In this document: piece after piece, positions 8,329 through 17,351 of the stretch | How the letters are laid out: each line of letters opens with the position of its first letter | Numbering within the stretch: the first letter of the stretch is position 1 | Assembly (NCBI RefSeq): GCF_045062605.1 | Contig: NZ_JBJGDW010000016.1 | Coordinates: 5,695-69,694 of the forward strand | Source: Deinococcus sp045062605 | GTDB lineage: Bacteria > Deinococcota > Deinococci > Deinococcales > Deinococcaceae | DNA length: 64,000 nucleotides | Direction of reading: 5' to 3' | Notes under the pieces: model-generated | Told to the model about the DNA's origin: nothing | The model's input: the letters and a program-made list of their open reading frames with translations, nothing else | The model's database searches: none | Translations under genes and position numbers: made by a program

Positions 8329-8541
8329 TTACCCCTGCGAGTTCTCGCCCGTTTCCTGGGCGTCGGGATCGGGGCGTTCCTCCGGCTGCTCAGCCTCGCT
8401 GGCGGTTCCCAGCAGCACGCTGGCAAAGCTGCGCTTCTCCGCTGCGTCGGCGCTGGCCGGGGTGCCTTCCTCATGATCATCGTGAATGCCGACGAGTGGA
8501 GAGGTGTCTTTTAAACCTGTGCCCTTCTGATCATCGTCCAT
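8329..8541 (-). CDS. Small acidic hypothetical protein
   Basis: 70 residues from the ATG at 8541; a longer start at 8589 exists but is less convincing. The protein is rich in D, E, S and P (EAEQPEERPDPDAQETGE), probably disordered, and has no motif I can name. It lies 150 bp upstream of guaB on the same strand. Codon usage fits the genome, so it may be real, but evidence is limited to composition and position. Confidence 0.45.
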   Translation of the reverse strand: MDDDQKGTGLKDTSPLVGIHDDHEEGTPASADAAEKRSFASVLLGTASEAEQPEERPDPDAQETGENSQG

Positions 8542-8656
8542 GCGCCAGCCTCGGTCATCTGGTGGCCGCCGGGATATGGAAAGGGTCAAGCGGTCTTGAG
8601 AACGGGGCGCGGCGGCAAGCGGCGTGGATGCCCAGCGCCTCTGCCATCATGTCCCC

Positions 8657-9151
8657 ATGAGTGATTTAGACGGACGCATGGGCGGCCTCACGGCGGGCTA
8701 CGACATCAAGGCAAAATGGGACGGCGAACGCCTGCACGGGCGCGTCGGCGGGCGCTTTAATGGCAAGGATACTGACCTGACCCTCAAAGGCGGCAAGGTG
8801 GACGGACGAATCGGCGGGGTCTTCGGCGGCTTCGACGCGGACGGCAAGGTCAGTGGCGAGCGGGTGGAGGTCCGTCTGGGCGGGCACATCAACGGCGACA
8901 ACGTGGACCTGCGGGTCAGCGCCGATGGCATCAAAGGGCGTTTCTCGGGGCGGATCGACGGCAAGACGGTTGATCTGCGGGTGGACGGTCAGAAACTGCG
9001 CGGACGCGTCGGTGGCCATCTGGACGGCAAGGACGTGGACCTCGATTGCGGTGAGGTGCCGCCTGCCCTCGCCGCGCTGGCCGCCGTCTGCGCGTTCAAG
9101 GCGCTGGAAGACGAGCAGAACGACGCGGCGGCCAGTTCCAGTTCGTCCTGA
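8657..9151 (+). CDS. Predicted beta-solenoid protein made of 22-residue repeats
   Basis: 164 residues. From residue 8 it consists of five complete and one partial 22-residue repeats with consensus h-G-G-x-h-x-G-x-x-V-D-L-x-V-x-G-x-x-h-x-G-R, where h is hydrophobic. Repeat starts are MGGLTAG, VGGRFNG, IGGVFGG, LGGHING, FSGRIDG and VGGHLDG. The regular Gly and alternating hydrophobic pattern suggests a short beta-helix or beta-roll. The C-terminus is an Ala-rich helix ending in a serine tract. No signal peptide, so it is probably cytoplasmic. The ATG at 8657 opens directly into the repeats. No enzymatic motif is seen. Confidence 0.75.
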   Translation: MSDLDGRMGGLTAGYDIKAKWDGERLHGRVGGRFNGKDTDLTLKGGKVDGRIGGVFGGFDADGKVSGERVEVRLGGHINGDNVDLRVSADGIKGRFSGRIDGKTVDLRVDGQKLRGRVGGHLDGKDVDLDCGEVPPALAALAAVCAFKALEDEQNDAAASSSSS

Positions 9152-9230
9152 AGCCTCGCCTTCTTCAACACCTCATTCTCCAGCAACCCGCACATTCCGC
9201 TTCCAGGCACCGTGCTACGGTTTTTTGGAT

Positions 9231-10694
9231 ATGACCGCTGCAACTATGACCGCCACCAGAGCCAGAACGCTGGGTGAACTGCTGGAACTGCCCGGTTATG
9301 CCGGACGCACGCCCTTCGACGGAAAAATACGACTGGTGCAGGATGAAGTCCGCGAGAACCTGACCCGCAAGCTCAGGAACGGCGAGGAACTGTTCCCCGG
9401 CGTGGTGGGCTACGACGACACCGTGATCCCGCAACTGGTCAACGCCCTGCTGGCGCGGCAGAACTTTATTCTGCTGGGGCTGCGCGGTCAGGCCAAGAGC
9501 CGCATCCTGCGGGCCATCACCGAGCTGCTGGACGACGTGGTACCCGTGATTGAAGGCGTGGATATGCCCGACGATCCCGTGAACCCCATTGGCGCGGAAG
9601 GCAAGCACCTGCTGGAAGCCCACGGCATGGACCTGCCCATTCGCTGGCTGCCCCGCGCGGACCGCTACGTGGAAAAGCTGGCGACGCCCGACGTGACCGT
9701 GGCGGACCTGATCGGCGACGTGGACCCGATCAAGGCCGCCCGTCTGGGCACCTCGCTGGGCGACACCCGCAGCATGCACTTCGGGCTGCTGCCGCGCGCC
9801 AACCGGGGCATCTTCGCCATCAACGAGCTGGCCGATCTTGCACCCAAGGTGCAGGTGGCGATGTTCAACATCCTTCAGGAAGGCGACGTGCAGATCAAGG
9901 GCTACCCCATCCGCCTGGAGCTGGACGTGATGCTGGTCTTCAGTGCCAACCCCGAGGACTACACCGCACGCGGCAAGATCGTCACGCCGCTGAAGGACAG
10001 GATTGGCAGTGAAATCCGCACCCACTACCCCACCGACGTGAAGCTGGGCATGGGCATCACCGCGCAGGAAGCGGTTAAGGACGACGCCGTGACCGTGCCC
10101 GCTTTCATGGCCGAGCTGATTGAAGAAATCGCCTTCCAGGCCCGCGAGGATGGCCGCGTGGACAAGATGTCGGGCGTCTCCCAGCGCCTGCCGATCAGCC
10201 TCTTGGAAGTCGCCGCCGCCAACGCCGAGCGCCGCAGCCTGATTGGCGGCGATGAAGCCGTGGTGCGCGTCAGCGACGTATACGCGGGCCTGCCAGCCAT
10301 TACCGGCAAGATGGAACTGGAATACGAGGGTGAGCTGAAAGGCGCAGACAACGTGGCCAAGGAAGTTATCCGCAAGGCGGCGGGCGCAGTTTACGGACGC
10401 CTGTGCGGCAGCATGGACACCCAGGCGCTGGAAAAGTGGTTCGAGGACGGCAATGTCTTCCGCTTTCCGCAGTCCGGCGATTCCGGCGCGGCCATGAAGG
10501 CGACGGAGGAAGTCCCCGGTCTGAGCGATATTGCCGCCGAGGTGGCCGACAGCAACAGCGACGCCGTGCGTGTGAGTGCTGCCGAGTTCGTGCTGGAAGG
10601 GCTGTATGGCCGCAAGAAGCTCTCGCGTGCCGAGGAACTGTACGCCGCCCCCGAACCCGAAACCCGTCAGCAGCGCGGCGGACGCTGGAACTGA
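9231..10694 (+). CDS. MoxR/magnesium-chelatase-like AAA ATPase
   Basis: 487 residues. The Walker A region is GLRGQAKS at residues 83-90; Ala replaces the glycine usually found before the lysine. The Walker B-like strand is GIFAINELADL, followed by a sensor 1-like region LVFSANPEDY and GRGKIVTPLKDRIGSEIRTHY-type features of MoxR and Mg-chelatase I proteins. Such ATPases usually work with a VWA-domain partner to remodel or insert cofactors; none is adjacent here. The ATG at 9231 is chosen over a long upstream extension that overlaps the solenoid gene in another frame. TACGGT lies 9 nt upstream. Confidence 0.85.
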   Translation: MTAATMTATRARTLGELLELPGYAGRTPFDGKIRLVQDEVRENLTRKLRNGEELFPGVVGYDDTVIPQLVNALLARQNFILLGLRGQAKSRILRAITELLDDVVPVIEGVDMPDDPVNPIGAEGKHLLEAHGMDLPIRWLPRADRYVEKLATPDVTVADLIGDVDPIKAARLGTSLGDTRSMHFGLLPRANRGIFAINELADLAPKVQVAMFNILQEGDVQIKGYPIRLELDVMLVFSANPEDYTARGKIVTPLKDRIGSEIRTHYPTDVKLGMGITAQEAVKDDAVTVPAFMAELIEEIAFQAREDGRVDKMSGVSQRLPISLLEVAAANAERRSLIGGDEAVVRVSDVYAGLPAITGKMELEYEGELKGADNVAKEVIRKAAGAVYGRLCGSMDTQALEKWFEDGNVFRFPQSGDSGAAMKATEEVPGLSDIAAEVADSNSDAVRVSAAEFVLEGLYGRKKLSRAEELYAAPEPETRQQRGGRWN

Positions 10695-10717
10695 GTTAAG
10701 GCTGGAACTGAGTTAAG
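10684..10717 (+). repeat. Perfect 17-bp tandem duplication over the ATPase stop codon
   Basis: GCTGGAACTGAGTTAAG occurs twice back to back (10684-10700 and 10701-10717). The first copy contains the TGA of the ATPase gene, so the duplicate lies just downstream of the coding region and does not change the protein. Confidence 0.9.
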
Positions 10718-10776
10718 CAGGACAACGAAGGGAGTCGCTGGGGTTTTTCCCGGTGGCTCCATTTTGCTGTCCCGGC

Positions 10777-10782
10777 TAGAAT
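10777..10782 (+). promoter_or_regulatory. -10 hexamer of the tautomerase gene (leaderless start)
   Basis: TAGAAT ends 7 nt before the ATG at 10790 and no ribosome-binding motif intervenes. Confidence 0.5.
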
Positions 10783-10789
10783 CGCCCCC

Positions 10790-10993
10790 ATGCCCTACAT
10801 CAACGTCCGGTTGACCCGCAAGGACATCACCACCGAGCAGAAGGCCCAGATCGTCCGCGAAATTACTGCCACCATGCAGAGCGTGCTGGGCAAGAAGCCG
10901 GAGAGCGTGCATATCGTCATTGATGAGATAGACCCGGAGAACTGGGGCTACGCGGGCGAGCTGACCTCCGAACACCGCAAGCGGCAGTCGTAA
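10790..10993 (+). CDS. 4-oxalocrotonate tautomerase family protein
   Basis: 67 residues, the canonical 4-OT size. After removal of Met the protein starts with Pro (PYINVRLTRKD), which in this family is the catalytic general base. The rest follows the beta-alpha-beta 4-OT pattern, with VHIVIDEIDPENWGYAGE near residue 40. These enzymes move double bonds in alpha-keto acids or dehalogenate small acids. No catabolic genes are nearby, so the substrate cannot be read from context. Confidence 0.9.
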   Translation: MPYINVRLTRKDITTEQKAQIVREITATMQSVLGKKPESVHIVIDEIDPENWGYAGELTSEHRKRQS

Positions 10994-11000
10994 TTTACCC

Positions 11001-11669
11001 GTGCTGCCCGATGTCCTGACCGAACTGACCGACTACTTTGCGCCGCTCTCCACCTTTCAACGGGAGGAGGGCGGTGCGGTCACGCTGCTGACACCGGGCG
11101 TGAACGTGCTGGGGCTGAACGCGACGTATCTGCCAGAAGCGGTGCCGGATCTGCGTTCTGCGCTGGCGTGGCACATGGCGCATGAGCTTCCGCCGCTGCT
11201 GGCCTCCCTCTCGCCTGTTGCCGGGGCGCAGCAGGTGGCAGCGCTGGAGGTGGGCACCTTCACGCCCACCCAGGCGCAGGAGTCCAACATCGTGGTGGAG
11301 CAGATCAGCCGCCTGCACATGCAGAAATGGGCTGATGTCCTGACTGCGGCACACGGCACGCCGGAATGGGCCACGCCGCTGGCCCGACATCTGGCGGCGC
11401 GACTGGAAGGGCAGCGCGACTATCTGCCTTTGCTGGCTTACGACAGCGCGGGCGAGGCCGCGGGTGCGCTGCTGTGGCATGGCGTGACTAGCAGCATCAA
11501 TGGAAGAGGAGCAGCGCATCTGTGGGGCGTGACCGACGAAACCGCCCGCCTGCCGCTGCTGAATGCCGCCTGGGCGCTGGCGGAGGGGCTGCGTGTCTCG
11601 TCCCTCCTCGGCGAACTGGCACTTCTGGAGGTCACGGGGGTGGTTTTCGGGGTGAGCGGTGGCGAATAA
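11001..11669 (+). CDS. Hypothetical protein
   Basis: 222 residues from a GTG 7 bp after the tautomerase stop, so probably the same transcript. The sequence is Ala/Leu-rich and soluble-looking, with no signal peptide or membrane segment. I recognise no motif. The C-terminal half (AYDSAGEAAGALLWHGV) has a mixed alpha/beta look. The end overlaps the possible upstream start of the next gene. Its function is not inferable from the sequence. Confidence 0.65.
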   Translation: MLPDVLTELTDYFAPLSTFQREEGGAVTLLTPGVNVLGLNATYLPEAVPDLRSALAWHMAHELPPLLASLSPVAGAQQVAALEVGTFTPTQAQESNIVVEQISRLHMQKWADVLTAAHGTPEWATPLARHLAARLEGQRDYLPLLAYDSAGEAAGALLWHGVTSSINGRGAAHLWGVTDETARLPLLNAAWALAEGLRVSSLLGELALLEVTGVVFGVSGGE

Positions 11670-11709
11670 ACCCCAATCGCTTGTGCCCATTCCCGCTTTA
11701 ATGGGGAAG

Positions 11710-12483
11710 ATGCGCCCCCCTCCCTTCATCGTCCTGAGCCTGAGCGTCCTGACCCTGGTAGCCTGCGCGCCCCGCACGGCCCAAACAACGGTGATTCCTG
11801 GGCCAGTCCAGACCGAGGTGCGTCCTGTGCGCCTGGGCATGGGACAGGATATGCAGCTTGAGGTGAGCCTGAACGGACGCAGGGTGCCGCCCAATGAGCT
11901 GAACTGGACCAGCAGCGATGCGCGCGTCGTGTCGGTCTCGGCGGGTGGGCTAGCGCAGGCGGCCACGGCGGGTCAGGCGGCGGTGCGGGCCACCCAGACC
12001 GGATCGGGCCGCATCCTGGCCGAGTTCCGCATGCAGGTCACGGCCCCGCCGCCCGCCACCCCACAGCGCCTAGACACGATGACCGGGCAGGTGCTGGAAC
12101 TGTCCAATGCCGCGCGGGCCAGGGGCCAGACATGTGGCGCACAAAACTTTCCGCCCGCGCCCCCGCTGAACTCCGAGGCCCGGCTGGGCGCGGCGGCCCA
12201 GGCCCACGCCGCCGATATGGCCGCCCTGAATTATTTCAGCCACACCAGCCAGGACGGGCGCACGCTGAAGAACCGGATCGACGCTGCCGGGTATGGCTGG
12301 CGCGCGATTGCCGAGAACATCGCCGCCGGGCAGACCAGCGCACAGGAAGTGGTGACCGGCTGGCTGAACAGCGAGGGCCACTGCCGCAACCTGATGAACG
12401 CCGAGTACCGTGAACTGGGCATCGGTCTGGCCCGGAACGCGGGCGGCAAGCTCTACTGGGTGCAGGACTTCGGCACGCGCTGA
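11710..12483 (+). CDS. Lipoprotein with BIG2-like and CAP (SCP/PR-1) domains
   Basis: 257 residues from the ATG at 11710; alternatives are 11701 and 11659. The N-terminus is a lipoprotein signal with lipobox LVAC. A bacterial Ig-like segment follows (ELNWTSSDARVVSVSAGGLAQA, about residues 60-110). The C-terminal half is a CAP domain: AQAHAADMAALNYFSHTSQDG, IAENIAAG, NSEGHCRNLMN and WVQDFG carry the conserved His/Glu cavity residues. CAP proteins are extracellular and often bind sterols, lipids or metal. TTTAAT lies 7 nt before the chosen ATG. Location is inferred as membrane-anchored, outside the cytoplasm. Confidence 0.85.
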   Translation: MRPPPFIVLSLSVLTLVACAPRTAQTTVIPGPVQTEVRPVRLGMGQDMQLEVSLNGRRVPPNELNWTSSDARVVSVSAGGLAQAATAGQAAVRATQTGSGRILAEFRMQVTAPPPATPQRLDTMTGQVLELSNAARARGQTCGAQNFPPAPPLNSEARLGAAAQAHAADMAALNYFSHTSQDGRTLKNRIDAAGYGWRAIAENIAAGQTSAQEVVTGWLNSEGHCRNLMNAEYRELGIGLARNAGGKLYWVQDFGTR

Positions 12484-12551
12484 GCGGTTGTGGGTGGCGG
12501 TTACAGCCGAAAGTATTGAACCCCCGAACGCCGCCCGACGTACCTTCTGAT

Positions 12552-13733
12552 ATGCCCGTCCCTCTGCGCCGATATGCCCTGAGTCTCTTCGCCGTGGTCC
12601 TGCCAGCCGCGCAGATCGCGTGCGCGCAGGCTGTGCCGACAGCCGCAACCCTGGTCCAGTTGCCTGCTCCGGCGGTCTGGCTGGCGGCGGAAGGTTCGCA
12701 ACGCTACGCCATTACCCAGAAATCCGAGTTGCTGACGGTTCAGGACGGCAAGGCGAACGTGTTGGCAAAAAACTTCTCCAGCGCCTTTATTGCTGCTTGT
12801 TCGGGCCGGGTGGTGGGCGTCAACGATGCGGGGCAGTTGCAGGTCTGGAACGGGAAAGCCGTCGAAACTGCCCCGAATACCGATCTGTCGCCGCTGGCCC
12901 ATCCGGTCTGTCTCCCTTTCGGCATCGTGGCCGCGACGCGTGCGGGCGATCTGGTGCGTTTTGATCCTGCCACTGGCGGATGGCGTGAGGCGGCCCGGAC
13001 AGCGGCGAATGCCCTGCCCGACGCCCAACTGACGCTGGCCAATCTGGACGGTGCGGGCGACGAGGTGGTGGCCCTGACCCGCCCCGATAGCGCGCGTTAC
13101 GATCACGGCATTCTGGGAGATACAGCGGAGGCCACCGAGATCACCGTGTTCGAGCGGCATGGCCTGGGCGTACTGGCCCGCCTTAAACTGCCCGCCCCGT
13201 ATGTCTTTGAGGATTTGCAGGCGCGGCCTGTCCGGCTGGAGGGCGGCAGAGATTCGCTGGCCGTCGTCCGTTCCAGCCCCGGTGGCGGCGCGGCCCTGGC
13301 GCTGGTCTCGCAGACAGACGGCAAACTCGGCCTGCGGGCCACCGGGCCAGACTTTGGACAGCCCCAGCGCTGGCTGGCCCCCGTCGTCGGCTTCGGGCAA
13401 CTCTGGGCCGTGAAGACGCCGCATATCGGGGGGCTGCTGGCCCAGTACACACAGGCGGGCGACACGATGAAGTTTTCTGCCCCCTTTGCGGGCGTTTCCA
13501 GCCATAGCATCGGCAGCCGCAACCTGAACGCGGCGGTGCTGACCGCGCCGGGCCAGCTTGTCGTTCCGTCCCAGGACCACCGCACCTTGCTGGCGCTGGA
13601 CTGTCGGGCGGCCTGCCGGGTCACGGGCAAACTGGCGCTGGGCGGCACATATTCCAGCAACCTGCTCCTGTTCGGTGGTCAGGTCTGGGTGGGCGACAGC
13701 GGCGGCAGATTGCACGGCTGGACGGTGAGCTGA
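12552..13733 (+). CDS. Exported propeller-like protein of unknown function
   Basis: 393 residues. A Sec signal peptide is visible (RRYALSLFAVVLPAAQIACAQA, cleavage after AQA). The mature part has repeated short segments such as GQLQVWNGKAVE, GDLVRFDPATGGW and GGQVWVGDSGGRLHGW that look like blades of a beta-propeller. No enzyme motif. A TACCTT hexamer sits 5 nt before the ATG at 12552, which favours this start over 12516. It precedes a strong hairpin terminator. Confidence 0.7.
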   Translation: MPVPLRRYALSLFAVVLPAAQIACAQAVPTAATLVQLPAPAVWLAAEGSQRYAITQKSELLTVQDGKANVLAKNFSSAFIAACSGRVVGVNDAGQLQVWNGKAVETAPNTDLSPLAHPVCLPFGIVAATRAGDLVRFDPATGGWREAARTAANALPDAQLTLANLDGAGDEVVALTRPDSARYDHGILGDTAEATEITVFERHGLGVLARLKLPAPYVFEDLQARPVRLEGGRDSLAVVRSSPGGGAALALVSQTDGKLGLRATGPDFGQPQRWLAPVVGFGQLWAVKTPHIGGLLAQYTQAGDTMKFSAPFAGVSSHSIGSRNLNAAVLTAPGQLVVPSQDHRTLLALDCRAACRVTGKLALGGTYSSNLLLFGGQVWVGDSGGRLHGWTVS

Positions 13734-13766
13734 CGGCGCACCGCTTGAAAGCGAGCAGAAAAGAAG

Positions 13767-13797
13767 GGGAGAGACCGATTTAACTTCGGTCTCTCCC
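13767..13797. terminator. Bidirectional terminator between the propeller gene and msrB
   Basis: A perfect 12-bp stem (GGGAGAGACCGA/TCGGTCTCTCCC) with a 7-nt loop sits between convergent genes. On the minus strand it is followed by TTCTTTT, so it ends msrB transcription well. On the plus strand there is little T-run. Confidence 0.8.
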
Positions 13798-13812
13798 ATA
13801 CGCTTGAAAACC

Positions 13813-14277
13813 CTACTGAAAGAGCTTGCTGTATTCGCCGTAGCCCTCGGCCTCCAGCTTCTCAGCCGGAACGAAACGCAGTGACGCCGAGTTGATGCAG
13901 TAGCGCAGGCCGCCCTGCTCCTGCGGGCCGTCGGGGAAGACGTGGCCCAGGTGCGAATCCACGCTGCCCGAACGGACCTCGGTGCGGGCGTAGCCGATCT
14001 TGTAATCGGTGTTCTCGGTCAGGCTGGTGTTCTGGATCGGGCGGGTAAAGCTGGGCCAGCCGCAGCCCGCGTCGTACTTGTCGGCGCTGGAAAACAGCGG
14101 CTCACCGGACACCACGTCCACGTAGATGCCGTCGCCCTCGGTGTCCCAGTATTCACCGGAAAAGGCCCGCTCGGTGCCCTCGTGCTGGGTCACGCGGTAC
14201 TGCTCGGGCGTCAGGCGCTCGCGCAGTTCGGCGTCGCTGGGCTTGCTGTACTGGGGGGCCTTTGTGGTTTCGGTCAT
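13813..14277 (-). CDS. msrB: Peptide-methionine (R)-S-oxide reductase
   Basis: 154 residues. It reduces methionine-R-sulfoxide in proteins. The catalytic Cys is C127 in RYCINSASLRF, and a candidate resolving Cys is C72 in DAGCGWPSF. The zinc-binding CxxC pairs of many MsrB proteins are absent (SGEPLF instead of CGxPLF), so this is the zinc-free form. TAGACT lies 6 nt before the ATG, indicating a leaderless transcript. It is monocistronic, with its own terminator. Confidence 0.95.
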   Translation of the reverse strand: MTETTKAPQYSKPSDAELRERLTPEQYRVTQHEGTERAFSGEYWDTEGDGIYVDVVSGEPLFSSADKYDAGCGWPSFTRPIQNTSLTENTDYKIGYARTEVRSGSVDSHLGHVFPDGPQEQGGLRYCINSASLRFVPAEKLEAEGYGEYSKLFQ

Positions 14278-14357
14278 CTCAGGAGTCTAGAAGCAAGAAC
14301 GGCTTTCAACCGTGGCGTTTGGCCCGCTACGGGCTTGAGCCGTTCTTTGGAGATGGT

Positions 14358-15347
<990 letters not shown>

Positions 15348-15580
15348 GCCGGGCATTCTAGGCGCTGCCCAGAACTGTGCCCCGGAATGCCGGGCGGGTC
15401 TTCATGTGGCCTTTAGGCTCCTGGCAGGGGTGATCCAATTTCCGCAGGCGTGCATATACCCCATTGAGCAATGTTCATGCGGAAGGCCCCAGCGGCCATC
15501 CACGCGAACTGGACCCCTCCCGGATTGCCAAGGTCTGGGAGGACGAAGAGGCGATCAACGCCGCTCAAGGGAGGATTTTC

Positions 15581-16348
15581 ATGCCGGAGAAAGTGGAAAT
15601 GACGAACGCAGAGATCAGTGGGGGCCAGGCAACGTCACGCCGCAAGTTCATGGGCTATATCGGTCTTGCCGGTGCAGGCACAGCCCTGGTGGCGTGCAGC
15701 CCCCAGGCAGTGCCCAAGCCCGTAGAGCCGACGCCTGCCGAGAAGGCTGCCAAGCAGGACCTTGAAATCCTGAACTACGCGCTGGTCCTGGAGTACCTGG
15801 AAGCGGATTTCTACCGCCGCTTCGCTACGGGCGATCTCAAGGGCACGCTCAGCGACGCCCGCGTCAAGAAGTTCGCCAATGAACTGGCCGTGCAGGAGCA
15901 GGCACACGTCGATGTCCTGACCGCGACCATCAAGAGCCTGGGCGGCATCCCCGCCGCTCTGCCCAAGTTCGATTACTCCTCGCTGATTCCTGATCCCAGC
16001 AAGCTCAACGATGCATTTTTCTTGCAGTTGGCTGTGACTTTCGAGCCAGTCGGGACCCGTGCCTATCTGGGCCAGGCCGCCAGGTTGACCAATCCTGCCT
16101 TGCTGGCCGCCGCTGCGTCCATTCTGGCGGTCGAGGCCAACCACGTTTCGGCCATTCAGGAACTCCGCACCGACCTGGGTCTGAACACCAAGCCCACCCG
16201 CATGACCGATATCGCGCCGCAGACGGACATCAACAACACTGCTGCGTCCTCGTTCGATCCCAACTTCTCCCCGACGCCCACCTTGTTGTGGAAGCCATTG
16301 ACGATGAAGCAGACCCTGGAAATTGTCGGGCCACTGATCGCCAAGTAG
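15581..16348 (+). CDS. Tat-exported ferritin-like lipoprotein
   Basis: 255 residues from the ATG at 15581, which has a GGAGGAT-like ribosome site; an upstream TTG at 15464 is unlikely. The twin-arginine signal TSRRKFMGYIGLAGAGTAL ends in VAC, a lipobox. The ferritin-like four-helix domain follows, with LEYLEADFYRRF, VQEQAHVDVL and VEANHVSAIQ supplying the Glu and ExxH ligands of a di-metal site (Ferritin_2 type). A closely similar paralogue is next. The role is extracytoplasmic and metal-binding; oxidase or peroxide-related activity is only inferred. Confidence 0.88.
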   Translation: MPEKVEMTNAEISGGQATSRRKFMGYIGLAGAGTALVACSPQAVPKPVEPTPAEKAAKQDLEILNYALVLEYLEADFYRRFATGDLKGTLSDARVKKFANELAVQEQAHVDVLTATIKSLGGIPAALPKFDYSSLIPDPSKLNDAFFLQLAVTFEPVGTRAYLGQAARLTNPALLAAAASILAVEANHVSAIQELRTDLGLNTKPTRMTDIAPQTDINNTAASSFDPNFSPTPTLLWKPLTMKQTLEIVGPLIAK

Positions 16349-16387
16349 TTTCTGAAACGCGCGGTGTGTTCCTGAGAAGTTTTGAGA

Positions 16388-16421
16388 AACCAGTTCTTAG
16401 AAACAACCAGTTCTTAGAAAC
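16388..16421 (+). repeat. Perfect 17-bp tandem duplication between the ferritin-like genes
   Basis: AACCAGTTCTTAGAAAC occurs twice in direct succession (16388-16404 and 16405-16421) about 40 bp after the first ferritin-like gene. A partial third copy (GTTTTGAGAAAC) lies just upstream. Confidence 0.9.
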
Positions 16422-16503
16422 ACGGTGTCGTTACAGAGTCCCTGAAGCCGGGCTGAGATTCAGCCCAGAGCTATCCACCCAAGACACGAGAGGAGAATTC
16501 CAC

Positions 16504-17229
16504 ATGACTACCCCTGATCGCCGTTCTTTCCTGAAATACGCCGGAGTCGGTACGGGCGCAATGATGCTCGGCGGGCTGAACCTGTCGGCCATGGCCGCCA
16601 CCAGCCCCACCACCAAGAGCGCCAAGCAGGATCTCGACATCCTGAACTACGCCCTGACCCTGGAATACATTGAGGCCGAGTTCTACGCCGCTTTTAATGT
16701 GGGCGGCCCCTACGCGAGCAAGCTCAGCAACGCCCGCGTCAAAGAGTACGCCAAGGAACTGGCCGAACAGGAACAGGGCCACGTTGACTTCCTGATCGCC
16801 ACCATCAACAGCCTTGGCGGTACCCCGGTGGCCAAGCCCGCCCTGACCTTCGATCCACTGATTCCTGATCCCAGCAAGCTGAACGACGAGATGTTCCTGC
16901 AACTGGCGGTGACCTTCGAGCCGGTCGGTACCCGCGCTTACCTGGGTCAGTCCGCCAGCATCATGAACGCCACTGTGTTGACTGCCGCCGCCAGCGTTCT
17001 GGCCGTGGAAGCCAACCATGTCAGCGGCATTCAGCAGCTTCGTACCTTCTTGGGCTTTAACAAAAAGGACACCCGGACGACTGCCCGCGCGCCCCAGAGC
17101 GATGCCAAGCCCAACAGCACCAATGTCGGCGACTTTGACCCCGATTTCTCCCCGATGCCCACTGCCCTGTGGGAACCGCTGAGCATGGACGAAGTGATTG
17201 CCATCGTCACGCCACTGTTCAAGAAGTAA
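16504..17229 (+). CDS. Tat-exported ferritin-like protein, second paralogue
   Basis: 241 residues from the ATG at 16504 after a GAGAGGAGA ribosome site. The Tat signal is DRRSFLKYAGVGTGAMMLGG with an AMAA cleavage region and no lipobox, so this copy is predicted to be soluble after export. The core matches the previous gene almost segment by segment: LEYIEAEFYAAF, EQEQGHVDFL, LIPDPSKLND, AVTFEPVGTRAYLGQ, VEANHVSGIQQL. The di-metal ligands are retained. Duplication with one lipid-anchored and one free product suggests two extracytoplasmic locations. Enzymatic role unknown. Confidence 0.88.
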   Translation: MTTPDRRSFLKYAGVGTGAMMLGGLNLSAMAATSPTTKSAKQDLDILNYALTLEYIEAEFYAAFNVGGPYASKLSNARVKEYAKELAEQEQGHVDFLIATINSLGGTPVAKPALTFDPLIPDPSKLNDEMFLQLAVTFEPVGTRAYLGQSASIMNATVLTAAASVLAVEANHVSGIQQLRTFLGFNKKDTRTTARAPQSDAKPNSTNVGDFDPDFSPMPTALWEPLSMDEVIAIVTPLFKK

Positions 17230-17273
17230 GGTATCCAGAAGTAAGTTACACAGAGCGGTAATTCATCCGTCCT

Positions 17274-17312
17274 CAGGGGACGCAGGCTGGCCTTTAGGCG
17301 GCCCGTCCCCTG
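17274..17312 (+). terminator. Terminator after the ferritin-like pair
   Basis: CAGGGGACG (17274-17282) pairs with CGTCCCCTG (17304-17312). The enclosed sequence forms an inner GGCC stem, and TTCTGTTCC follows. It separates the ferritin-like genes from tatA. Confidence 0.65.
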
Positions 17313-17351
17313 TTCTGTTCCCATCCCCCCATCTAACCGGAGGTTTTTCAC

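Noticed and set aside
8853..9230. N-terminal extension of the AAA ATPase frame
   Set aside because: It lies in another frame within the 22-residue-repeat gene and is Arg/Ser/Trp-rich without domain character. The ATG at 9231 has its own -10 hexamer.
12501..13799. A 432-codon minus-strand frame opposite the propeller-like gene
   Set aside because: The plus strand has a signal peptide, repeat pattern and a promoter hexamer. The antisense frame also crosses the terminator stem.
16388..16421. Possible CRISPR repeats
   Set aside because: The two 17-bp copies are adjacent with no spacer, and there is no cas gene. No array is seen in the window.
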